Assembly: GCA_029237695.1 (NCBI GenBank)
Contig: CM055272.1
Coordinates: 16,852,042-16,916,041 of the forward strand
Direction of reading: 5' to 3'
Source: Conchocele bisecta
Lineage: Eukaryota > Mollusca > Bivalvia > Lucinida > Thyasiridae
DNA: 64,000 nt
The notes under the pieces are model-generated. The model saw only the letters and a program-made list of their open reading frames with translations, was not told where the DNA came from and did not search any database. Below, piece after piece: positions 55,910 through 64,000 of this stretch. Position numbers and translations under genes: made by a program. Position 1 is the first letter of the stretch. Every line of letters starts with the position of its first letter.

Positions 55910-57764
55910 TTTGTTTTCAAAATATACATCCTGACACAGTATTAGCGTAAACGTGTTATCAAGTTATCTCCCCTGTGTCGTATGATGCTAATATTATGGT
56001 GTTGCACAAATGAAGCACACCCACTGATCACTTGACCAGGTGATACTAGTACATACAATCAAGTCCGGCTACCCATAATTCCTACACACTATAGGTCCAC
56101 CACCACCATTGATTTTTTCTATTTAAACTAACCAATGCCTACACTTCTCTGCTACTTTCGTAATGATTTGTGGAACGTATTTTCCCATATCCTGCACCCA
56201 TTCTACTCTGGATATTCACGAATTAAAATATAGGTTTAATTATTGTTAAGAAAGATAAATTCTCCTATAACCACCCTGGCGGTGGCGCAAAATGTCAGCG
56301 ACTGGAATTGAAACCGCCTCACATGACAAACATGTTCCGACAAAATAATCACAAAGCATATGCTTGACACTGATGTAAATGATACATTAACATGCCTGTG
56401 AAGTAGATTAGTGCACCAATTGACCGGTTTCTGCATGCAAACAGCGCCTATGGCATAACAAATCGAGATTACCTTTTTTAATGTGCTATTGAATATCTGA
56501 TGATTTAGTCAGAACAATCTTGAACTTCATACAGACAACACCTATTGTCATGATCTCCTACAGGCTGGACCTTTGGACGTGGGATACTCTCCACCTCACA
56601 CAGGGATAGTTAGGCGATATTGTCCTGCCAAATGTTACTGTTTAGTCACTTGTTCAAATGTATTGGTAGTCCAATCGCATATGATATAACCTGTACCCGA
56701 CATGACCCAATACCCGGTATTGTACTCTGGACATAGCCCATCCTACACGGGCCATGGATTGTGTGTCGTGTGGCGCACGTAGCCATGTAAGTATAAACAT
56801 GTTTATGGAAGTCTATGAGTATAGTAAGTAGTCGAATAAAACACAAACTGCTTGGAATTTCATCAACTAAAGTGGTGCATTTGGTTGATTTGCGATCCAC
56901 AAGGCGACATACCCTGAATTGAATGCTTGGGGAATCATCTCAGAAAAAGTACAGCGACGATTTGTTGAAGGTTCCCAAACGAAAACGAATGGATACGATT
57001 GGAAAGCGAAATGAAAACGATTGTTATTGTACAACGATATGCATAGATACGACTATAATGTGTCTCTTTCGAACGTGAAAACGATATTTTCGTTTAAATA
57101 CATGGCTTTCAAGTATTTAAACGCGTTTCGTTTCTTTCAACGCATCGCTTTGATATAGTTTTCGTTGTTTTCAATTAGACAACGATGTTTTGGTTGGTTT
57201 AAACGTGATCATTCTGAGCCATAGTTCTGTGCTATGCGATCAGGAACATACATTATCACATTATGGCCAAGACACTCACCAAAAATAAGACCATGGGTGT
57301 TTTATTGATGTCCGTCTTAGAGAGGTTCCACTGTACTGTTTTTTACCGTGCAAATAGACACGGAGCACCATCTCTCGTGCCGTCCACAATTTATAACGCA
57401 TGAGTGTGTCGTTTATTATTTAGCAGCCTGTCACTTACAGTTCTCCTAAACACATCACGTAAATGGCCAATGATTTCAAAACTGGCAAATTAATTCTGTC
57501 ATTTCTCGTCACGTTGCCAGCAATATCTGTTTTATTGCCTATTTCGCCATGTTTCAAAAACGCGAAATGAGTTCTGTCTGCCTTCTACAGTTTCAGAGAA
57601 GTGTGTGGTTTATTGACAGGCATGTCACTGCGGATTAGTTTGACGACACGACATGGCTAACGGAATTTGATTGGTTGTGACCATTCTTCCGCCGGAAAAG
57701 TAGGTCCTCTTGCGGAAAACATGGAGCTTCAAATGCTACATGGAGTGTTTTTTTTCTCGTTCCA
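55910..57764. other. Gene-free stretch
   Basis: 56480-56890 and 56930-57205 match 22810-23224 and 23225-23520 of copy A. 57206 on matches 25249 on, so copy A holds about 1.7 kb extra between. No exon was recognised. Confidence 0.4.
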
Positions 57765-58071
57765 GTAGCCTATTTCATCAAAATTGCAAAGTATACTTTT
57801 CCAGCAAAGTATACTTTGAAGGAGAAATCATTTATTTTTCCCGAAATGCATTTTTTTTTTATATAGAACTAAAAACTGCATATATTTGATGATTAAAAGT
57901 ATGCAGCATTATTATACTGAATTTATTACATTATCACAGCCAAAATGGCTGTGATAATGTAATAAATTCAGTATAATAAAAATTAATAAAGTACCTTTAA
58001 ATTGAAAATTTCTCCCTCAAAGTATACTTTGCTAGATAAGTATACTTTGCAAGTTTGATGAAATAGGCTTC
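57765..58071. mobile_element. MITE family 10, best preserved copy
   Basis: TAGCCTATTTCATCAAAATT to TTGATGAAATAGGCTT; centre TATCACAGCCAAAATGGCTGTG-type palindrome. Confidence 0.84.
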
Positions 58072-58113
58072 TGATCTGCTAATGCGCACATGTAGTCTGA
58101 CAATTGTCTATGC

Positions 58114-58325
58114 ATCACCGCCGACGCTAATCTTGACAATAGTTGTCAATTGATTTATTTTCAGAATGTTTAAATAGTGTGCCTGAAATGAAGCAGATTG
58201 ATTGACTGAGCCTGAGCTGTGCTACAGCTTGGTTTAGCCAAACAAACTGCTTCATTGCGAGATGAGATTGCAAATATATGTTGAGAACCGTTGACAGCTT
58301 GACAAGTTTAACGCAAGTTGTGTAC
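58114..58325. mobile_element. Fold-back element family 8, diverged
   Basis: CATCACCGCCGACGCTAATC to TTTAACGCAAGTTGTG around CCTGAGCTGTGCTACAGC. Confidence 0.65.
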
Positions 58326-58895
58326 TGTTAAAATCATACGTAATGGTCCTCTAACTGAAAATTCAGCTGCAGTTTCATTGGTCGATCGATGTTACCTGAT
58401 GTTATCGAACGACGTCAGTGTGATGAAGCAGTAAGCTTGCGAGTGTCATAGGCATTACAGGACAGTAGAAAGCGCGTTTTTGTGTGTGACGGATAGCGAT
58501 CCCCACGGGAAAACCACCTCTGACCGAAACAATTCCATGTGATCCTTGTGATAAATGTGTAAACCCTAATAACAATAGAAAATGCAAAGCACATGATACA
58601 ACAAAATTCCACAAGCTATTGAAACTGGTATTTTATGCCCTAAATTTGCTTTGTTCATGTCGGCCGAACCCTCTTTATGGGTACCGCCATTTGCTGGAGC
58701 AAGTAGAGCTAGCAGAATGTTCTGAAATTGGTAAATAACTTCACACATACACATACTCCAGTCCCAAACACTACGGAAACCAACTGTCCCGTGAGACCAT
58801 AGTACAAAACGTTGTACTACATGTACTGTTAACGATAATACAAGGATAAATGCATTTTGACATCATCAGGCTGATCTCGGAAATGGAAGACACCA

Positions 58896-58919
58896 GGGGG
58901 GGGGGGGGGGGGGGGGGGT

Positions 58920-58961
<42 letters not shown>

Positions 58962-58972
58962 GGGGGGGGGGG
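58896..58972. repeat. Poly-G tract of about 77 bases
   Basis: G with three single interruptions, touching the left end of a family 1 MITE. Confidence 0.9.
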
Positions 58973-59200
58973 TGGTTTACTAAACTTCGTACGACTAAGA
59001 TGTTCATAAGTGCAAATTTAGGATAGTCTGGAAATTTCAATTGATGGATTTACATTTATTAAGCATATTCAGCCTATGCTCAATACATGTAAATCCAATA
59101 ATTGTTTACAATAAAACATTGTTAATGTGAAATCTACAGACTATCATCATTTTACACTTAAGAACATTTTAGTCGTATGAAGTTTAGTGAAACGGGCCCC
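58973..59200. mobile_element. Palindromic MITE, family 1, left tip replaced by poly-G
   Basis: GGTTTACTAAACTTCGTACG to GTTTAGTGAAACGGGCCCC; the usual GGGGCCCGTTTCAC start merges into the G tract. Confidence 0.78.
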
Positions 59201-59569
59201 AGCCTGGTATTATTTATTTATATCGCTCTGTGTCGGCGACTGAAGGATGGGCAATTCAGAAATATGACAAATGGATGCGATGGTCAATAAAACAAAGCTA
59301 TCAGATTAACTAGCGTCAAATCGCAGTTAAACGGCGAGGCTCCGCGGAATGAGTTATTGGCCGGAAACACATCATCCTGCAGAACAGATAGAGGGCCGAC
59401 ACGCAACACATGCTCGCAAATTACCGAACTACTTTCTGAGAGAGTGCTGAACAATTCTGACAACTTACTCATACATCATGGTTATTGAATTAATACGCCA
59501 GTATATAATAAACATTCCACTCGTACGCACGGCAGCTTAAAGGGGACATGCGCATTTTTTCCTATCTCG

Positions 59570-60040
59570 TTCCCACGAGATAGGATATTGTTACCACGAG
59601 ATACGATCTCGTTCCCACCAGATAGGTTCTCGCCACCATGAGTTAGCTATCTCGTTCCCATGACATAGCATCTCGTTCCCACGAGATATGATGTCGTTCC
59701 CACGAAATAGTATCTCGTAACCACAAATTAGTTATCTCGTTCCCACGATATATGATATCGTTACCACGAGTTCGTTATCTCGTAAACATGACATAGCGTC
59801 TCGTTCCCACGAGATAGGATCTCGTTCCCAGGAGATATAATCTCCTTCCCAGGAGATAGAATCTCGTTCGAACGACATAATCAGCAGATATAATATGATA
59901 TATTACTCCACTATATTGGATAACAATGGTGTTGCTACCTTTTGATTGGTTGACTACGTCGTGGGAACGAGATGCTATGTCTTGAGAACGAGATGCTATG
60001 TCGTGGGAACGAGATACTATATTGTGGGAATGAGATAAAT
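59570..60040. repeat. Array of CTCGTTCCCACGAGATAG units
   Basis: About 18 units of GTTCCCACGAGATAGNATCTC type; the last units after a 70-bp break (59885-59955) read in inverted form (GTGGGAACGAGAT). Confidence 0.85.
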
Positions 60041-60144
60041 GGATGTGTCCCTTTTAAACTGCCGTAAGTATACTATTTTATAGAAGTCATGTTTTCTTCA
60101 AGAATATGTTAAAACGGTACTTGTATGATAGATACATAGGTACC

Positions 60145-60575
60145 CCTACGGAGCCCCGCAGGGGACATGGATTGTTCTCACGAATTAACAATTCGTGCCC
60201 TCGAATTAACAATTCATTCCCACGAAATAACAATTTCGTTCCCTCAAATTGACAATTCGTTCCCACAAAATGACAATTCGTTTCCTCAAAATAACAATTT
60301 CGTTCCCTCGAATTGACAATTCGTTCCCACAAAATAACAATTCGTTCCCTCGATTTAACAATTCGTACCCTCGAATTAACAATTCGTTCCCACGATATAA
60401 CAATTCTGTTTCCACGAAATAAAAATTGATATTGAATAACAATTGTTAGGAAACGAATTATTAATTCGTGTGAACGAATTATTAATTCATGGGAACGAAT
60501 TGTTAAATCAAGGGAACGAATTGTTATTTCGTGGGAAGGAATTAATAACAAAAATTCTACGTCCCCTGTGGGGCT
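60145..60575. repeat. Orientation-flipping array with CGTTCCC core and CCCGCAGGGGAC ends
   Basis: GGAGCCCCGCAGGGGAC at the left and GTCCCCTGTGGGGCTC at the right are inverted ends. Units inside flip direction near 60440. This is the most complete of three copies. Confidence 0.85.
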
Positions 60576-60603
60576 CTGTATACGCCAATATGATGACCAC
60601 TGT

Positions 60604-60893
60604 AGGAATGAATGGCCGTTTTGTGGAATTTATCGGGGTATAAACTTGGAAAAGTCTTTGAAAACCGATAAATTCCACAAAAAGGCCATTCATTCCTTAT
60701 AATTCCAGCATTTGAAATACATTCATCAAGAAAATGTGTTTATTTTGACAGACGGCAGCCATTTGTTTACATTGACATCACTGACAGCGCACCTGTAGAA
60801 AGTAGTTCGGCGTGGGAGTTTACTTGGACAGAGACTTGTTACGGGCCAATCAAATGTTAGGGAATTGAGTAAATATTTTTGTGCTGGAATTAT
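60604..60893. mobile_element. MITE family 6 with hairpin deletion
   Basis: GAATGAATGGCCGTTTTGTG to TTGTGCTGGAATTATA. Most of the hairpin is deleted at AAAAGTCTTTGAAAACCG. Confidence 0.72.
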
Positions 60894-61037
60894 ATCCTCG
60901 TACACTGTACTGTATAGTATTGACGTTTTTGTATTCCTATTTGTCCTATTCATTTCACGCATGTCATATCCGTTCATATATAACACTATTATTTTTCAAA
61001 CATAAAAGTGATTACGACTATTTGGAACACACATATA

Positions 61038-61252
61038 TGTGGCTCTGACTGGGGAAATGGGGCTTATAGGATTAACGATCAGTGTTGATCCTGATCAAAT
61101 AGCACACTCCTGTAGCCTGAAAGTGCTACATATTGCTTGTTACAGGCTTGGCGGGTGTTTAATTGGTGGAATGGTGACACATATGCACAGGTTGATCAGG
61201 ATCTGCACTGGTCGAAAATAAACATAAGGTTAATTTCTCCAGTCACAGCCAC
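61038..61252. mobile_element. Short TIR element family 9
   Basis: TGTGGCTCTGACTGGGGAAA to CTCCAGTCACAGCCACA, 16-bp inverted ends. Confidence 0.74.
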
Positions 61253-61381
61253 AGCTCACCTTCCTAATTAGTACCAATGTCGCAATGTTGACATGCTTGT
61301 TTCACGTACAACGATACATGCAATTAGTTACTCCATGGCGTAGTTAGCTCCCTTATTCCGCTAATCCCTTCACTTGCATAC

Positions 61382-61590
61382 ACACCATCGCCTGCGTTAA
61401 ACTTGCCCAGATGTCAACTTACTGAACGTCTATTGACAATATCGACTCGCTATCAAGCAGCTTGATTGACTGAGCCTGAGCTGTTGTACAGCTCAGGCTC
61501 AGCCAATCAAGCTGCTTGCTTTCAAGCACAATATTCAAAGTAATAAAAACATTGACGAGTGTCGGCAAGATTAGCGGAGGTGATGGTGTA
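61382..61590. mobile_element. Fold-back element family 8, complete
   Basis: CACCATCGCCTGCGTTAAAC to AGATTAGCGGAGGTGATGGTG; centre GAGCTGTTGTACAGCTC. Confidence 0.8.
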
Positions 61591-61974
61591 TAAAATCAAA
61601 CAACGTATATTAAACGAAACCAACCCGGATTACGGTTCTAAAACAGTAATTGAATATGATTCTTAAAAACGAATATCACAGTTTCTGTAAATAGTTTTCA
61701 TGAAAATCGCACATGTTCTTAGGTACAAAATCACATGGCTCGCCTCAACTGTCTAAAAGCAGCACATAAAAAGCACGTTGCATACGCATTACAATTCCTC
61801 AATTTCGGTTAATGTAGACAGTTGTTACACAACATTCACACCGAGATGTCGGACGATTTCTGAGTAATAATCAGACGCTAGTCGTTCAATCATCTTTCTT
61901 TAACACACAAACCAAAATTACGGCCTTTCAAATTATTCAGCGTTCTTTATGCCCGCAGTGGATCCGCTGATCTT
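61591..61974. other. Stretch with no gene seen
   Basis: AT-rich; short texts (CACAGTTTCTGTAAATA, AAATCGC.CATGTTCTTA) match the intron near 1430 and 31330, so this is another copy of that dispersed repeat. Confidence 0.4.
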
Positions 61975-62206
61975 GGGCCCGTTTTACTAAACTTCCTACG
62001 ACTAAAATGTTCGTAAGTGCAAAATTATGATAGTCTGTAAATTTCACATTAACACAGTCTTCTTGTAAACACTTATTGGATTTACATTTATTGAACATAG
62101 GCTGCATATGCAGCCTATGCTCAATAAATGTAAATCCATCAATTGAAATTTTCAGACGATCCTAAATTTGCACTTACGAACATCGTAGTAGTACGAAGTT
62201 TAGTGA
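61975..62206. mobile_element. Palindromic MITE, family 1
   Basis: GGGCCCGTTTTACTAAACTT to GTACGAAGTTTAGTGAAC; perfect centre TAGGCTGCATATGCAGCCTA. Confidence 0.83.
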
Positions 62207-62232
62207 ACAGTTTCACTAAGCTTCGAAAGATA

Positions 62233-62620
62233 AACATTTATTATATACCTACCCATGAAATACATAGTTATACGATGTAAATAAAAGTCGTATGTTCTCA
62301 TCGATGGAATAAACAACTTCCTGTGAAAATACGACTACTTCCGCTATCTATATTCATAACGCGCACCTGAAAGAAAACAGCGCAAATAGGCTGCAAATAC
62401 ACATTCATTACAGTATACAGTCTAAAAAACTGCTAATTTCCATGGAGCGGTATATAATAAATAGAATATTCATATTTTTGCAACGATATGACATATATGT
62501 TCATCGAGTGGTGTGAAATGTCCATATTTCACGAGTGCCTAATATGGACATTTCACGCCACTCGATGAACATATATGTCATTTTCGTTGCAAAAATATAA
62601 TTATCCTCTATTTTAGTACG
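62233..62620. mobile_element. Palindromic element as at 13193, with longer loop
   Basis: ACATATATGTTCATCGAGTG and complement flank an inner hairpin GTCCATATTTCACGAGTG..AATATGGAC. Confidence 0.7.
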
Positions 62621-62740
62621 AAGAATAATATGAATTCACATCATATATTAGCAAATTTCACTAATGCCACCTTTCCCCGCCTACATGTACATGTAGGGGT
62701 CATTAAATCTGAACAAATCCAGCCAGGAATTTGCTGAACA

Positions 62741-62797
62741 TTTTAGTGTTGCACATACAAACTTCTTAGTCGTACGAAGTTTAGTGCAACGGACCCT
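62741..62797. mobile_element. Family 1 MITE, right tip
   Basis: CTTAGTCGTACGAAGTTTAG then TGCAACGGACCC. Confidence 0.65.
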
Positions 62798-63362
62798 ATA
62801 GTCTGTTTCACGAAACCTGCCCAAATTTTACGGCTATATAAACAATGCAAACACAATATTTTTTTCGATAATATTAAATTAAAGCAAAATTTAAGAATGA
62901 GCCTTCTTTTTATTTCGTGAAATTTGGTCAAATATTGGTTTTATTACGAAAAATTGATTTCTCTATGGGAATTTAACATGGGGGAAAAAGAGGTAGAGGA
63001 CTTGTGGGAGGAGTCAAAAAACTATTTTGTTCTGGAAATTGACTCCGAAACCTAGCTAGATAGCTTGGAAATGATCTAACTAAGAAAACAAAAGTTAAAT
63101 TTTAAAAATCGGTCCAGTATTTCTGAAATTCTAAAAAATTTCCCCATGTTAAATCCCCATAGACATCTTCACGTGTCTATGGGATTTAACATGGGGAAAT
63201 TTTGTTTTTGCAATAAAATCAATATTTGACCAAATTTCACGAAATAAAAAGAAGGCTCATTCTTAAATTTTCCTTTAATTTAATATTGTCGAAAAAAATA
63301 TGGTTTTTGAATTGTTTATATGGCCGTAAAATTTGGGCAGCTTTCATGAAACAGACTATAGT
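62798..63362. mobile_element. TIR element family 3, complete, 27-bp ends
   Basis: CTATAGTCTGTTTCACGAAA..GCCCAAATTTTACGGC and its complement at 63320-63362 enclose a hairpin CCCATAGACATCTTCACG. Non-coding. Confidence 0.84.
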
Positions 63363-63554
63363 TATTCAGTCTGGGGTGTGTGTGTACCCCGGATGTTCGA
63401 GGTACAGACGTAGTCGCCACTTTGTCCGTCTGTCCGTCTATCTGTCTGTTATATCAGGGGGTTCTACAGCCAGGATTTGTTCCTGGTTCCACAAACGAAC
63501 GAATTCCTATCGTTTATACAGCGTGTTGACATCGAAATCGTTTTTACAATTAGC

Positions 63555-63828
63555 CAGGCCCGTACGCAGGATTTTCTATTGGGGGGTACCCACCTAGCGT
63601 ACTCGCGCCACTACATGGGGCTCGCCCCTGACGCACCCGCCTTAAATTTTTTAAACCTAGATGGCCTGAAATGCACTCTCCTGCATTTTATGTCATTTAA
63701 ATTCGGATTTCAACGGTGGCATTTTCGTGCAAATTACCTGTATATTAATGCATTTCAAGATTTGTTGAGATTACTGTTTTAAAAATAGCGGACCTTGGCA
63801 CCCCCCCCACCCCCTGCGTACAGGCCTG
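63555..63828. mobile_element. DNA transposon remnant with 5-bp target duplication
   Basis: CAGGCCCGTACGCAGG and CCTGCGTACAGGCCTG are flanked by TTAGC (63550-63554, 63829-63833). Same style of ends and same duplication length as 4519-4964. Confidence 0.85.
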
Positions 63829-63844
63829 TTAGCGACCTATGTTT

Positions 63845-63940
63845 TAATCACGTTTAAACCAACGAATACATCGTTTTCTTGAAGAAATACAAATAATAAC
63901 AACGATATGAAAACGATGCGTTGAAAGAAACGAAAGACGA
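63845..63940. mobile_element. Fragment of ACGAAAACG element
   Basis: CACGTTTAAACCAACGAA to GAAAACGATGCGTTGAAAG matches parts of 23225-23590 in reverse. Confidence 0.5.
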
Positions 63941-64000
63941 ATATATACAGGATATTCCATCGTACATTTTGAATAGAAGGAAATAATACACGAGTGTGCG

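Overview
The window looks like nuclear DNA of an invertebrate animal, most likely a bivalve or other lophotrochozoan. It is AT-rich, split by one 500-base N gap (28367-28866), and has almost no long open reading frames. It is packed with short palindromic DNA transposons (MITEs), minisatellites, microsatellites, homopolymer G runs, tRNA-derived retroposon pieces and one 5'-truncated non-LTR retrotransposon. Nearly all open frames over 60 codons are chance readings through repeats.

The real coding signal is a tetraspanin gene cut into small phase-0 exons inside long repeat-filled introns, present twice on the + strand. Copy A (partial, its 5' part lies before base 1) has exons at 1-96 (first part of the large extracellular loop, LEL), 3489-3668 (loop part starting with CCG), 8236-8319 (GC motif plus TM4) and 14054-14125 (end of TM4, cytoplasmic tail, stop). 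Copy B has the same exons at 30059-30163, 32304-32483, 36473-36556 and 47724-47795. A separate first exon with a TATA-like box lies at 26865-26957; it may start copy B across the gap, or a neighbouring tetraspanin gene. Exons carrying TM2 and TM3 were not found.

Contig 1 (1-28366) and contig 2 (28867-64000) are collinear at high identity from 1 against 30068 to about 26000 against 58300. They differ by many whole-element insertions. This is either a duplication of nearly 30 kb or two haplotypes placed end to end. The exons differ almost only at amino-acid-changing sites while the introns are well conserved.

The most striking structure is a minisatellite of about 25 (A) and 22 (B) units of 56 bp, starting at the last 41 bases of the TM4 exon. 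Each unit repeats the exon end and its 5' splice site, so the true donor is followed by a run of decoy donors.

Layout: 1-14125 tetraspanin A with introns; 14126-26700 repeat-rich flank (CTAATTAGGA array, AG microsatellite, inverted copy of the 1.8-2.9 kb element); 26700-26957 TATA and first exon; 28367-28866 gap; 30059-47795 tetraspanin B with introns, including the LINE remnant; 47796-64000 flank parallel to A, with SINE-like repeats near 53 kb and a GTTCCCACGA array near 60 kb.
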